The notes: generated from the letters alone by a model not told the origin. Counted from the stretch's first letter, positions 1-7,625 are shown. The stretch is DNA of 64,000 nucleotides from Akkermansiaceae bacterium UBA2381 (GCA_002344215.1 DDSV01000036.1:1-64000), one strand, 5' to 3'. Numbers and translations are program-made.

Positions 1-2
1 CC

Positions 3-338
3 GAGGTCGTCGGCTGGTGGATTGCCCGCCTCGAGTTCTGGCTCAGCGAGAGCGGCTGGCTGCGCGCATGGCTACGATTGAACTTGATCGTCTCCATCGT
101 GCTCGCCAGCGCCGGACTGCTTCTCCTGCCCCCGGTCACCCGGGTTCTCGAGCAGCTCGCCCGCTCCAGTCATTGGGTCGGCGAAATCTTTGGCGATGTC
201 TTCACGCTCGTCACCGGGCTTCCCCCCGTCGCCATCACCCTCGGTGTGCTCTACCTCGGCTACGTCGCCTACCGCCGTTTCCGTCGAAAGCGCCTGCCCC
301 AACGGGGCGGATATCCAAACGAGGAATACTACCAGTGA
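3..338 (+). CDS. Partial small membrane protein (5' end outside window)
   Basis: The frame is open to the left edge and stops at 336-338, giving about 111 visible residues; a TTG at 78 could start an 86-residue version. Two hydrophobic stretches are visible (LIVSIVLASAGLLLLPP and VAITLGVLYLGYVAY), the second followed directly by a basic cluster RRFRRKR and a tail ending EEYYQ, so it is probably a two-helix membrane protein with a cytoplasmic C-terminus. I do not recognise the family. It lies 48 bases upstream of the beta-clamp-like gene on the same strand and may be in the same transcript. Confidence 0.55.
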   Translation, partial: EVVGWWIARLEFWLSESGWLRAWLRLNLIVSIVLASAGLLLLPPVTRVLEQLARSSHWVGEIFGDVFTLVTGLPPVAITLGVLYLGYVAYRRFRRKRLPQRGGYPNEEYYQ

Positions 339-386
339 ATGTCCTCAAACTCCCAACACCTCAATCCCTGAACTCCTCACCCTAAC

Positions 387-1838
387 ATGATCACCAAACA
401 CCCTCCCGCCACCGTGCGCGCCGCAGACCTGAAGGCGGCGCTGCCCGGACTCGGCAAACTCATCCCCCGCACCCCTTCACTTGCCGTCCTCGGCTGTGTG
501 AAGGTGGAGGCGGCCGGACCACAGCTCCTGCGTCTCACCACCACCGATCTGGACCTGACCCTCAGCGTCGATGTCCCGGCCACGGTGGAGAGGGGCCTCG
601 CGCCTTTCCTCGTGCCCATGGCTCGCCTGCGCGAACTCCTCACCGGTTTGCGCCCAGACGAAGTCGTGCCACTCGGTCCGTCCATCAAGGCCCCGCCCGT
701 TGGCGAGTTCCCCGAGATCCCTCAGGTCCGCACTCCGGGGCTGACCTTGCCAGAACCGGTCGTCAACAGTCTGCTACGAGCCTTTGCCTGTGCCTCGCAA
801 GATCCCACTCGTGCGGTCTTGCGCAGTGCTTGCCTCGACGTGACCGGGGTGGGGGAGAATGCTCACCGGATCGTCGGGACCAATGGCCGGGTGCTTTTCT
901 CGAGCAATTCCATGCACCTGCCACTGAAGCATTCGGTGATCCTTCCCGATCACCCGCTGTGGAAGTGGAAGCCGCTCGCCGACTCCCGTCCCTGGACCCT
1001 GCGTCTTGGTAAGGACAAACATCGCTCCGATGTCTTCCGTCTCGAGAGCCAAGCCGGATCGGTGACGGGTCGTCTCCTCGACGGTCCCTATCCGAACTAC
1101 CGTCAGGTCATTCCTGGTCCGGCGCAGTTCACGACAAGCGTGAGCTTGAGCGATGTCGCCCTCGAGGCGGTGACGCGATTGCTGCCCCGGCTCCCCGGCA
1201 AACAGCTCGCCAACCGTCCCATCGGGCTGCACTTCGAGAAGGGCCGCTTCGGCCTGCTCGCTCGTGCCGAAAACGACGAATCCTGGATACTTCATCCCGT
1301 GGACCGCTGCGAAATGAAGGGGCCTGATGTGACTGTCTACCTCGATCGAGACTACCTCGCCATGGCGATGTCCTTCGGGCTTCATCGCATCTCGACGGGA
1401 GACTCAGTGAGCCCCTTGCAGTTCAGCCGGGGTGGGGATCTCATGATCGTCATGCCGGTGCGTGCGATTGCTCCGGATCGCATCGAGCGGCCCAGGCTCG
1501 TGCCGGCGGTGGAGCAGTTCGCCTCACCGCCGACTCCTCTGCCGAAGCCCGTCGCTCCCGCACCACCTGTGCCTCCGCCGCCTCCGACACCCGAGCCGGT
1601 GAAGAAGGTCCCGAACAAGGATCCTCTCACTGAGGCCCGCCATCAGGTCGCCGAAGCCGACGAGGCCCTCCTCACGGCAAGACGGACCCTGAAGGGCGTG
1701 CGCCGTTCCCTGCACAGTGCCCGCATTCAGCGCGGTGAGATCAAACGCGAACTGCGTGGCTTCCGGGGACTGCTCCAGAAGCTGAAACGCTCCCGGCGAA
1801 AGGAAGGCAACGAGAGCAAAGACGGCAAGGCCGCCTGA
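387..1838 (+). CDS. DNA polymerase III beta-clamp-like protein with C-terminal extension
   Basis: 483 residues, longer than the usual approximately 370 of DnaN. The clamp signature is clear: an N-terminal segment with PRTPSLAVLGCVKVEA (about 28-43) and LRLTTTDLDLTLSVDVP (about 49-65), the central DGPYPNYRQVIP (about 231-242), and a terminal IVMPVRA (about 354-360) corresponding to the end of normal clamps. After the clamp there is a proline-rich linker (about 375-405) and a basic, probably coiled-coil tail to residue 483. Clamps form a ring on DNA and tether polymerases. A paralogue with an added tail next to DUF3150 and Ycf46-like genes suggests an element-encoded replication or repair factor rather than the housekeeping dnaN. 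No strong Shine-Dalgarno sequence precedes the ATG. Confidence 0.85.
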   Translation: MITKHPPATVRAADLKAALPGLGKLIPRTPSLAVLGCVKVEAAGPQLLRLTTTDLDLTLSVDVPATVERGLAPFLVPMARLRELLTGLRPDEVVPLGPSIKAPPVGEFPEIPQVRTPGLTLPEPVVNSLLRAFACASQDPTRAVLRSACLDVTGVGENAHRIVGTNGRVLFSSNSMHLPLKHSVILPDHPLWKWKPLADSRPWTLRLGKDKHRSDVFRLESQAGSVTGRLLDGPYPNYRQVIPGPAQFTTSVSLSDVALEAVTRLLPRLPGKQLANRPIGLHFEKGRFGLLARAENDESWILHPVDRCEMKGPDVTVYLDRDYLAMAMSFGLHRISTGDSVSPLQFSRGGDLMIVMPVRAIAPDRIERPRLVPAVEQFASPPTPLPKPVAPAPPVPPPPPTPEPVKKVPNKDPLTEARHQVAEADEALLTARRTLKGVRRSLHSARIQRGEIKRELRGFRGLLQKLKRSRRKEGNESKDGKAA

Positions 1839-1866
1839 CAAACCCCCAACCAAAACAACAACCCCG

Positions 1867-1906
1867 GGCCCGGGTTCCCTGTCCTCACCGACTAGGATCC
1901 CGGGCC
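1867..1906 (+). terminator. Hairpin downstream of beta-clamp gene
   Basis: GGCCCGGG at 1867-1874 pairs perfectly with CCCGGGCC at 1899-1906, followed by TTTCACTTT. The T tract is short and broken, so it is a plausible but weak intrinsic terminator between the clamp and DUF3150 genes. Confidence 0.5.
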
Positions 1907-1980
1907 TTTCACTTTACAAAAACCTGAACCGAGCCTGCGAGACAGGCGGAGCCAAACTTGAAACTTCAAACTTGAAACCC

Positions 1981-3003
1981 ATGAACACATCCCAAGACTT
2001 ACTCTCCATCTTGACGCGCGAAGGCGTCCTCATCAACGCCAGCGTCCGCTACCCCCGCTTCCACAAGAAGCTGTCTCCCGCCGATCTCGGCCTGTCTCCA
2101 GATCAGGTCAGCGAGCGGCTCATGAGCCTCGGGCACAAGCGACTTCTCCCCAAAGAGGCCCTCGCCAGCCTCGCCCTGGTCGAGAGCCGCACCCATGCCC
2201 TCATTGAGAAAAACACGTTTCCCTTCCTCGGCGGAATCGGTCACTTCCTGCCCAACGCCAAACTGGTTGAAGTGCAGGAAGGGTTGAATGAGCAAAGCCA
2301 CAATTTTCGTGAAAGCAGGGATCGCTTCCTCGACGACTACCGCGAACTCCGTTCCCGTGCCCTCGACGAATGGCGCGACGCCACCCGCCAAATTGCGAAA
2401 ACCTACGAAGAAGGAGAACGTCTGTTTTCCCAGATCCAATGTTCTTTCCCGCACCGGGAACAGCTTGAACGGCGGTTTTCCTTCGACGTGCATCTTTTCC
2501 AGATCGCCGTGCCCGAGTCCCTCGGTATGGAGCTGGTCAGTTTCGCCGAGCAACAGGAGGTCCGCCTCGCCCGTCACGAGGCCGCCGCTTCCGCCGCCCG
2601 TCAGATCCGGGATGGAGTGGAGGGCTTCGTCGGAGAGTGTGTCGTCGAGCTGCGTCATCAAACCGCCCAGCTCTGCGACGAGATGCTTGCCAGCATGCGT
2701 TCCGGAAAAACCGACGGCGTCCATCAAAAGACCCTCAACCGGCTCGTGAAGTTCATCGACGACTTCAAGCAGCTCAACTTCGCCGGCGACAAGGAGATGG
2801 AGCAGCAGCTAGACCGTGTCCGCAGCGAACTGCTCGGTCGCAATGCCGAGGACTATCGCAACAGTCTCACCGCCACCCGCAGTCTTGAAGCCGGTCTCAG
2901 CCAGCTCCGCGACCAAGCCAGGGAACTGGCCAGTCAGGATGCCCGTGCCCTCGTGGAACGCTTCGGCCAGATGGGCCGGAGGAAGCTGCAACTCGCCGGG
3001 TGA
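1981..3003 (+). CDS. DUF3150-like coiled-coil protein
   Basis: 340 residues from ATG 1981; a TTG three codons earlier is less likely. The N-terminus resembles plasmid/phage DUF3150 proteins: KKLSPADLGLSPDQV, then LGHKRLLPKEALASL, an FPFLGGIGHFLP segment (about 80), and a long charged helical region with ESRDRFLDDYRELRSRALDEW. The rest is predicted helical and coiled-coil, with no catalytic motif I can see. Members of this family commonly lie in plasmid and phage early regions, in keeping with the neighbouring clamp and AAA genes; the function is not known. Family assignment is from remembered sequence similarity only. Confidence 0.65.
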   Translation: MNTSQDLLSILTREGVLINASVRYPRFHKKLSPADLGLSPDQVSERLMSLGHKRLLPKEALASLALVESRTHALIEKNTFPFLGGIGHFLPNAKLVEVQEGLNEQSHNFRESRDRFLDDYRELRSRALDEWRDATRQIAKTYEEGERLFSQIQCSFPHREQLERRFSFDVHLFQIAVPESLGMELVSFAEQQEVRLARHEAAASAARQIRDGVEGFVGECVVELRHQTAQLCDEMLASMRSGKTDGVHQKTLNRLVKFIDDFKQLNFAGDKEMEQQLDRVRSELLGRNAEDYRNSLTATRSLEAGLSQLRDQARELASQDARALVERFGQMGRRKLQLAG

Positions 3004-3035
3004 GTTGCCCTGACAACCATACCAACACCACACAC

Positions 3036-3066
3036 AACAGGGTCGGGTTCCATCCCCGACCCTGTT
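3036..3066 (+). terminator. Strong hairpin after DUF3150-like gene
   Basis: AACAGGGTCGGG (3036-3047) pairs with CCCGACCCTGTT (3055-3066) around a short loop, a 12-bp perfect stem. It is followed by CAATCCTTTC, so the T tract is weak. It separates the DUF3150 gene from the DUF1257 gene and may be a partial terminator or an mRNA-stabilising hairpin. Confidence 0.6.
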
Positions 3067-3131
3067 CAATCCTTTCTCTGAACCCAACCCACAACGAAGA
3101 ACGAAGAACCCCAAAACCAAGAACAATAACC

Positions 3132-3509
3132 ATGTCCCACTTCACCACCATCCTGACCCAGATCCGCGACGTCGAAGCCCTCGAAGCCGCCTGCACCGAA
3201 CTCGGCGTCGAGCTGCTCCGCGACACCGATGCCCGCGGCTTCGCCGACAGCGCCCGCCACGGCGAACTCGTCGTCCGCCTCCAGGGCCCCTACGACATCG
3301 CCGCCAACAGGCCCGCACCCACCGAGCCCTACGAACTGACCACCGACTGGTGGAACGGTCACGTCGAGCGCGAGGTCGGCCCCAACTACGGCCGTCTGCT
3401 CCAGCTTTACGGAGTCCACAAGACGATGCGCGAAGCGGCCAAGAAGCACCTCCGTGTCACCCGGCGGCAGGAGACCGACGGTTCCATCAAACTCACCCTA
3501 GCCGCCTGA
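3132..3509 (+). CDS. DUF1257 (Ycf35-like) protein
   Basis: 125 residues from ATG 3132. The opening MSHFTTILTQIRDVEALEAA and the internal YELTTDWWNGHVEREVG plus GRLLQLYGVHKTMREAA are characteristic of DUF1257, the family that includes plastid and cyanobacterial Ycf35. The biochemical role is not established. It is followed by DUF2997 and a Ycf46-like AAA ATPase, a recurring trio in cyanobacteria, plasmids and phages, which suggests the three work together. A longer in-frame extension back to 3000 runs through the upstream hairpin and is rejected. Confidence 0.85.
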   Translation: MSHFTTILTQIRDVEALEAACTELGVELLRDTDARGFADSARHGELVVRLQGPYDIAANRPAPTEPYELTTDWWNGHVEREVGPNYGRLLQLYGVHKTMREAAKKHLRVTRRQETDGSIKLTLAA

Positions 3510-3539
3510 TCCCGTCATTCGTCGCAAACCATCACCACC

Positions 3540-3758
3540 ATGATCTCGAAAGAACGCATCGACGTCTGGATCAGCCCTGAGGGCGCCATCACTCTGGATG
3601 CCGTCGGCTACACCGGCAACAGCTGCGAGGAAGCCACCAAGTTCCTCGAAGAATCCCTCGGCACCGTCGGCCGCAAGCAGCGCACCCGCGACTACTACCG
3701 CCGTGGGTCAAACCATCACCAGAACCCCAACGACAACCCACAAAACCAATCCACCTGA
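3540..3758 (+). CDS. DUF2997 small protein
   Basis: 72 residues. It shows the DUF2997 pattern: a short beta-rich N-terminus (IDVWISPEGAITLDAVGYTG), then CEEATKFLEESLGTV, and a RTRDYYRR segment near the end. DUF2997 normally follows DUF1257, and does so here with a 30-base gap. The C-terminal tail after residue 57 is Asn/Gln-rich and low complexity. Function unknown; likely an accessory partner of the Ycf46-like ATPase. Confidence 0.75.
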   Translation: MISKERIDVWISPEGAITLDAVGYTGNSCEEATKFLEESLGTVGRKQRTRDYYRRGSNHHQNPNDNPQNQST

Positions 3759-3762
3759 ACCC

Positions 3763-4002
3763 ATGACCACCGACATCCCCGACACGCTGCACTTCCAGCC
3801 CGACGGCACCGGAGCCGGACTCTACACCGAGCGCATCGATCTCCGCGAGATAGGCGCCCTCGAAGTCGTCCGCGCCTCCGAAATCGAGTTCAACGACACG
3901 ACCCAGCAGTGGGAGGTCTTCGACTACAACGGGCGCCGCGTCTTCGCCGACCCGTCCCGAGAAACCTGCCTGCGATGGGAACGTGAAACCTTCAACCAGT
4001 GA
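3763..4002 (+). CDS. Small protein between DUF2997 and AAA ATPase
   Basis: 79 residues from ATG 3763, four bases after the DUF2997 stop and four bases before the AAA ATPase start, so almost certainly one transcript. The sequence contains IDLREIGALEVVRASEIEF and QQWEVFDYNGRRVFADPSRE, compatible with a small beta-rich domain. No family is recognised. The position inside the Ycf35/Ycf46-like set suggests an adaptor for it. Confidence 0.75.
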   Translation: MTTDIPDTLHFQPDGTGAGLYTERIDLREIGALEVVRASEIEFNDTTQQWEVFDYNGRRVFADPSRETCLRWERETFNQ

Positions 4003-4006
4003 ACCC

Positions 4007-5512
4007 ATGAAAGATCAACTTACCCGATATGCGAGGGCCGGTTACGCCGGCCTTTTTTTGTGCACCTCCGAAGAGGTCCGTGCCGAAGCCGAGGTCAAGG
4101 CCGCCGCCGAAAGCCTCGGTCGTCCCCTCCATGCCTGGAGCCTCACCACCGGCTTCATCGACACGACCAGCGGGACGATCCGTGATTGTCCTGATCCGCT
4201 CGCCGCCCTTGAGCAGGTCGAGTCCATCGAGGGCGACTGCCTCGTGCTCCTGCGTGACTTCGGCGCCCTGCTGGAGGACCGCGACCCGGTCCTCATCCGC
4301 AAACTGCGAGATACCCTGCACCACGCCAAATCCGCGGGGAAGGTCCTCCTTCTTCTCGGTGTCTGGAAAACCCTGCCCGCCGAGCTGGAGCGCGAGATCA
4401 CCCGTCTCGACCTTGACCTGCCCGGTCCCGACATCCTGGGGATGGTCCTCGACCAGCTCCTGACCTCCGCCAGGATCGCCACTCCACTGCCTGAGATCCG
4501 CGAAGCCATCCTGCGTGCCGCGGGTGGTCTCACCACCATCGAGGCGGAGAACGCCTTCGCCCTCTCCCTCGTCGAGACCGGCTCCATTTTGCCTACTCTC
4601 GTCGCCCGGGAAAAGGCCCGTGCTCTCAAGAGCGGCGGTTTGCTGGAAGTGATCGAGACTACTGAGTCGCTCGAATCCATTGGCGGTCTCGAAGCGCTCA
4701 AGGCCTGGCTCATCCAGCGCAGTGAGGCCATCACCAAGCGTGCTCGCGACTATGGTCTGCCCATTCCCAAGGGCATGCTTGTACTAGGTGTGCCCGGTAC
4801 CGGCAAGTCGCTCACCGCCAAAGCCACCGCGGGCGTCTTCGGGGTCCCCTTGCTGAAGCTCGATGCCGGCCGTCTCTTCGGCGGCCTCGTCGGGCAGTCC
4901 GAGGCCAACGTCCGTTCCGTCATCCAGACCGCCGAGGCCATCAGCCCCTGTGTGTTGTGGATCGATGAGATCGAGAAGGGCTTTGGCGGGGTAGGGGGTT
5001 CCGGTGGGTCCACCGATGGCGGCACTAGTGCGCGGGTCTTTGGCACGATGCTGAATTGGCTCCAGGACAAGACGCATCCCGTCTTCGTCGTGGCCACCGC
5101 CAACGATGTCAGCAAGCTTCCGCCCGAGATGCTCCGCAAAGGGCGCTGGGACGAGTTGTGGTTTGTGGACCTGCCCGATACCCGGGAGCGCACCGCGATC
5201 TGGGATCTCGTCATCGAGAAGTATGGTCGTGACAAGACCGCCTTCGACACCGTCGTCCTTGCCCGCGCGAGCGAGATGCACACCGGAGCCGAGATCGAAG
5301 CTGCCTTCGTCGAGGCCCTGCACCGGGGTTTTGCCGAGGATCGTGAGCCCACCGAGCTCGACCTGGGTGAAGTGCTGTGCGAGTCCGTCCCCCTCGCCGT
5401 GTCCATGAGCGAGTCCATTGAACGACTCCGCCACTGGTCCAAGGGCCGGGCACGGCATGCCTCGGCGAAGAAGGCACTCTCACGCAGAGGCCGCAAACTC
5501 GACCTCGGCTGA
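4007..5512 (+). CDS. Ycf46-like AAA ATPase
   Basis: 501 residues from ATG 4007; an upstream ATG at 3983 would overlap the previous gene and is less likely. The N-terminal half is the Ycf46-type domain (TRYARAGYAGLFLCTSEEVR, and a DCLVLLRDFGALL segment). The C-terminal AAA domain has Walker A GVPGTGKS (about 264-271), Walker B CVLWIDEIEKGFGG (about 313), a sensor-1-like VVATANDVSKLPPEML and an arginine-finger region RKGRWDELWFVDLP. These ATPases act as remodelling machines; in cyanobacteria Ycf46 homologues are linked to carbon utilisation, but in plasmids and phages the role is unknown. The last gene of the DUF1257-DUF2997 set. Confidence 0.88.
   Translation: MKDQLTRYARAGYAGLFLCTSEEVRAEAEVKAAAESLGRPLHAWSLTTGFIDTTSGTIRDCPDPLAALEQVESIEGDCLVLLRDFGALLEDRDPVLIRKLRDTLHHAKSAGKVLLLLGVWKTLPAELEREITRLDLDLPGPDILGMVLDQLLTSARIATPLPEIREAILRAAGGLTTIEAENAFALSLVETGSILPTLVAREKARALKSGGLLEVIETTESLESIGGLEALKAWLIQRSEAITKRARDYGLPIPKGMLVLGVPGTGKSLTAKATAGVFGVPLLKLDAGRLFGGLVGQSEANVRSVIQTAEAISPCVLWIDEIEKGFGGVGGSGGSTDGGTSARVFGTMLNWLQDKTHPVFVVATANDVSKLPPEMLRKGRWDELWFVDLPDTRERTAIWDLVIEKYGRDKTAFDTVVLARASEMHTGAEIEAAFVEALHRGFAEDREPTELDLGEVLCESVPLAVSMSESIERLRHWSKGRARHASAKKALSRRGRKLDLG
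4036..4059 (+). terminator. Intrinsic-terminator-like hairpin inside the AAA gene
   Basis: GGCCGG (4036-4041), loop TTACG, CCGGCC (4047-4052) followed by seven T residues (4053-4059). It lies at codons 10-18 of the AAA ATPase, directly after the start of translation. The form is that of a textbook intrinsic terminator, so it could attenuate the gene when ribosomes lag; it could also be a chance product of the RAGYAGLF coding sequence. Confidence 0.45.
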
Positions 5513-5547
5513 ACCAACCTAACAACCCCTAACACATCAACCTGACA

Positions 5548-5946
5548 ATGATCGCAGACGACAACGACGAGCCCAAGCATCCCGAGGGTAGCCCCGAGCT
5601 CATTCCCGAGGATCATGCCGAGGCCATGCGGCGTTTTGAAGCGGTCCTCACTCTCGACCCCGCCGCCCTGGCGCGACTTGAGAAGCAGGAACTCCTTCTG
5701 GCCTGGTGGAGCTTCTGCTGGCTCGAAGCCGCTCTCCATCCCGACGACGCCAGTGTCTGGCCTGAAGAGGTCGCCGAAGCTCTGCCCCTCGCCGCCGAGG
5801 CATGTCGCCGTTACGAGGTAGGCGAGATCGAAGACGGTGAATACTACCCCGCCGAAGCCGTCCGCCACCGCATCCTGCACGAGCGGGCGAAGGGTTCCCC
5901 ACCTCAACCCCAACCACACCAAAAAGCGAACTCGTCCGAAACGTGA
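5548..5946 (+). CDS. Uncharacterised acidic protein
   Basis: 132 residues, starting 35 bases after the AAA ATPase stop, so probably the last gene of that operon. It is acidic with helical stretches (AEAMRRFEAVLTLDPAALARLEKQELLLAWWSFC), followed by WPEEVAEALPLAAEACRRYEVG and an RILHERAKG tail. No family recognised. Its last 25 codons fall in a 165-bp segment that is repeated near 45.4 kb, so the C-terminus may have been acquired from, or shared with, a mobile repeat. Confidence 0.65.
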   Translation: MIADDNDEPKHPEGSPELIPEDHAEAMRRFEAVLTLDPAALARLEKQELLLAWWSFCWLEAALHPDDASVWPEEVAEALPLAAEACRRYEVGEIEDGEYYPAEAVRHRILHERAKGSPPQPQPHQKANSSET

Positions 5947-6033
5947 CCGCAGCGACCGACACTCCCGAATGCGTGAAGGAGGTCCGGTCCGGGAAAACTC
6001 GCCTGCGTGCAGGGGCGGGTTTTCTTTAGCTGG
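5869..6033 (+). repeat. Long direct repeat, copy A
   Basis: About 165 bases closely matching 45385-45549 in the same orientation. It begins at CGCATCCTGCACGAGCGGG, includes the end of the upstream gene and an almost identical CCGAAACGTGACCGCAGCGA block, and ends in the GGCGGGTTTTC terminator hairpin. The two copies bracket 39.5 kb of accessory genes. Confidence 0.85.
5994..6027 (+). terminator. Dispersed terminator, copy A
   Basis: AAAACTCGCC (5994-6003) pairs with GGCGGGTTTT (6014-6023), then TTCTTT. With A residues on one side and T residues on the other it can stop transcription in either direction. It lies between the plus-strand AAA operon and the minus-strand HNH gene. The same element recurs at 40550, 45507 and 54399. 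Confidence 0.8.
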
Positions 6034-6167
6034 TAGTATGCTGATTCGGTCAGTTCCCATCAGGAGAAGAACCCTCTTTCAGATGCCATCACTCCTGCTT
6101 TAGTGCGCTGTAATTCGTCCGGTCGCGGATCGCACCGATCCACAGCGGAGAGGGAAGTTCGTTCTTT

Positions 6168-6755
6168 TTACCCCAGTTTGAGGAACGGTTCCCAGTCGGG
6201 GATGCCGTGGACGTTCCTGAGCAGCATCGTTACGGGCATTTCGCGGGGAACCTGGGGACGGCTGAGGAGGTGGAGGCCCGCCTCTTCAGGAGTGCGGTCA
6301 GCCTTACGCGAGTTCACCTCGCGGGCGGCAATGACACAGTTCTCCCACGAAGTCGCCCCACCGCGGGAGCGGGGCACGATGTGGTCGATGTTACCCTCGC
6401 CCGGGCGCAGAGAGCGTCCAGTGTATTGACATCTCCCACCGTCGCGTTCCCAAAGGCCGCGTGCGTTGAACTTGGGCCTCTTCATCGGCACTTTCGCAAA
6501 ACGCGAGAGCACGATTACCGTAGGCACCCGAATGGGTCCCCGGGCCGTGCCAATACCGAAATCTTTCTCCCGCACGGGGAGACGACGCCAATCCTCCCAA
6601 CGCGTGGGAGTCATGGTCTGGTCTTCGCCGATGTCCAGGGCAGTGACAACGTCAGTGGCCATCTGGCAGAAGGCATCGGCAGGAGTTCGCACATTGATCG
6701 CCTGCCAGTTCCGGTTGAGAACGAGCACCACATTTTTATCGAGGACGGAGTTCAT
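6168..6755 (-). CDS. HNH endonuclease
   Basis: 195 residues from ATG at 6755. Earlier in-frame starts would run through a tRNA-Thr gene (6926-6998) and are rejected. The HNH core is visible in the C-terminal half: CQYTGRSLRPGEGNIDHIVP, SRGGATSWENCV and VNSRKADRTPEEAGL, giving the His-Asn-Lys/His arrangement that binds a divalent metal and cuts DNA. The N-terminus (VLVLNRNWQAINVRTPADAF) is typical of the stand-alone HNH family that is widespread in phages and bacteria. It lies downstream of the tRNA array on the same strand, so it may be read from the same transcript. Whether it acts in mobility, packaging or defence cannot be told. Confidence 0.85.
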   Translation of the reverse strand: MNSVLDKNVVLVLNRNWQAINVRTPADAFCQMATDVVTALDIGEDQTMTPTRWEDWRRLPVREKDFGIGTARGPIRVPTVIVLSRFAKVPMKRPKFNARGLWERDGGRCQYTGRSLRPGEGNIDHIVPRSRGGATSWENCVIAAREVNSRKADRTPEEAGLHLLSRPQVPREMPVTMLLRNVHGIPDWEPFLKLG

Positions 6756-6925
6756 AGGGTAAGGAGTGGTGGTTGTGAATTCAGTGGTTGGGATCTGAGA
6801 AATGTTCAGATTGCGGTCGGCTTCGGACCGGGAAAAGTGACACCCGGGCACGGATTTACACCGCGCCCTTAAGAGACTGCCTGCCAAGACTCGAAGAGTT
6901 TGGCTTTCAGCTTTTGAAAAAGGAG

Positions 6926-6998
6926 TTCCTCCGGCCGGGGTTGCACCGACATGATCTCCTTTACAAGAGGAGCGCATTTCTAACTCTGCCACGGAGGA
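6926..6998 (-). tRNA. tRNA-Thr(TGT)
   Basis: Acceptor arms TCCTCCG / CGGAGGA pair perfectly; anticodon loop CTTGTAA in a CTCCT/AGGAG stem gives TGT. The T stem GTCGG/CCGGC holds a non-standard loop TGCAACC. No encoded CCA (the end is A then CTCC). Last gene of the array in transcription order. Confidence 0.75.
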
Positions 6999-7008
6999 AT
7001 CTAAAAGT

Positions 7009-7082
7009 TGCCCGGGGAGGGATTCGCACCCTCAACCTCCGGCTTCTAAGGCCGGTGCCTCTGCTCTTGGGCTACGTGGGCA
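7009..7082 (-). tRNA. tRNA-Leu(TAG), short variable loop
   Basis: Anticodon arm CCGGC / GCCGG around CTTAGAA gives TAG. T stem GAGGG/CCCTC with loop TGCGAAT. The variable loop is short, whereas bacterial tRNA-Leu is normally class II with a long arm. The acceptor has two apparent mismatches and there is no encoded CCA. Confidence 0.65.
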
Positions 7083-7087
7083 AAAAA

Positions 7088-7176
7088 TGGTGCGCCATCC
7101 CGGCGCTGCCCTGGGCGTCACACGCGGGGGGGTTCTCGTTGGAAGCGAGGGATCTTGGCTATTGGAAGAATGGCGC
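7088..7176 (-). tRNA. tRNA-Gly(TCC)-like with expanded variable region
   Basis: Acceptor GCGCCAT / ATGGCGC is perfect, discriminator A, and CCA is encoded, followed by six T residues. Anticodon loop CTTCCAA gives TCC. The variable region is about 18 bases and includes a run of seven C. The T arm has loop GGCAGCG instead of TTCRANY, shared with the tRNA-Trp of the same array. Confidence 0.55.
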
Positions 7177-7185
7177 TTTTGAAAG

Positions 7186-7261
7186 TGGATGTCCCTGTGG
7201 GTTTCGCACCCACCACTACTCGTTTTGCAGACGAGTCGGTTCACTAGCTCCGTCAGGGACA
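7186..7261 (-). tRNA. tRNA-Cys(GCA)
   Basis: Acceptor TGTCCCT / AGGGACA perfect; anticodon stem CTCGT/ACGAG with loop CTGCAAA gives GCA; T stem GTGGG/CCCAC with loop TGCGAAA. Discriminator U, the normal identity base for tRNA-Cys, followed by encoded CCA. Confidence 0.85.
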
Positions 7262-7269
7262 ATAAGTAA

Positions 7270-7346
7270 TGGAACTGGCCGACGGGATTCGCACCCGCTC
7301 TGTCACGTTCACAACGTGAAGTGCTGACTCTTACACTACGGCCAAT
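7270..7346 (-). tRNA. tRNA-His(GTG)
   Basis: Anticodon stem TCACG/CGTGA with loop TTGTGAA gives GTG. T stem GCGGG/CCCGT with loop TGCGAAT. The acceptor can form eight pairs (ATTGGCCG / CGGCCAGT), in keeping with the extra -1 pair of tRNA-His, although the pair is A-U and not G-C. A TCCA end is present. Confidence 0.78.
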
Positions 7347-7360
7347 GTCTTTTAGAAGAA

Positions 7361-7434
7361 TGGTTCCCCCGGCAGGTAACGCTCCTGCCTCTGCGGTTTA
7401 AAAGACCGCTGCATCGCTTTAATGCTTCGAGGGA
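7361..7434 (-). tRNA. tRNA-Lys(TTT)
   Basis: Acceptor TCCCTCG / CGGGGGA (one G-U); anticodon stem GCGGT/ACCGC with loop CTTTTAA gives TTT; T stem GCAGG/CCTGC with loop AGCGTTA, which lacks the usual TTC and A58. Discriminator A and CCA are encoded. Confidence 0.8.
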
Positions 7435-7449
7435 TTTTGGAAGGAAAGA

Positions 7450-7535
7450 CATCCCCGCCGGGAACCTCACCCGGTCCGGCAGGTCCCGGTCCGGCACCTT
7501 CGCAGCGTGCGATGCCTCTCTTACACCACGGGGAT
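7450..7535 (-). tRNA. tRNA-Arg(GCG) with internal tandem duplication
   Basis: Acceptor ATCCCCG / CGGGGAT perfect; anticodon loop CTGCGAA gives GCG, unusual since bacteria normally read CGN-C/U with ACG. Discriminator G. The long variable region results from a 15-base tandem duplication: CCCGGTCCGGCA occurs at 7470-7481 and again at 7485-7496. T stem CCGGG/CCCGG, loop TGAGGTT. No encoded CCA. Confidence 0.6.
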
Positions 7536-7543
7536 CTTGAAAA

Positions 7544-7618
7544 TGGCGGCCGGTATCGGTAACGCTCCGATCTCTCGCCGACTTCAGCGGCGCGCTGATC
7601 TATCTCAGCTACCCGGCC
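7544..7618 (-). tRNA. tRNA-Phe(GAA)
   Basis: D stem GCTG/CAGC is good, anticodon stem CGCCG/CGGCG with loop CTGAAGT gives GAA, T stem ATCGG/CCGAT with loop AGCGTTA. Acceptor GGCCGGG / ACCGGCC has one mismatch. Discriminator G, encoded CCA, then TTTT. Confidence 0.8.
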
Positions 7619-7625
7619 GGGTAAA

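Noticed and set aside
4750..6060. 436-codon minus-strand frame opposite the AAA ATPase
   Set aside because: It mirrors a clear AAA ATPase gene, has biased Arg/Ser-rich composition and no motifs.
6756..6992. N-terminal extension of the HNH protein
   Set aside because: It would be encoded by a tRNA-Thr gene; the ATG at 6755 begins the conserved part.
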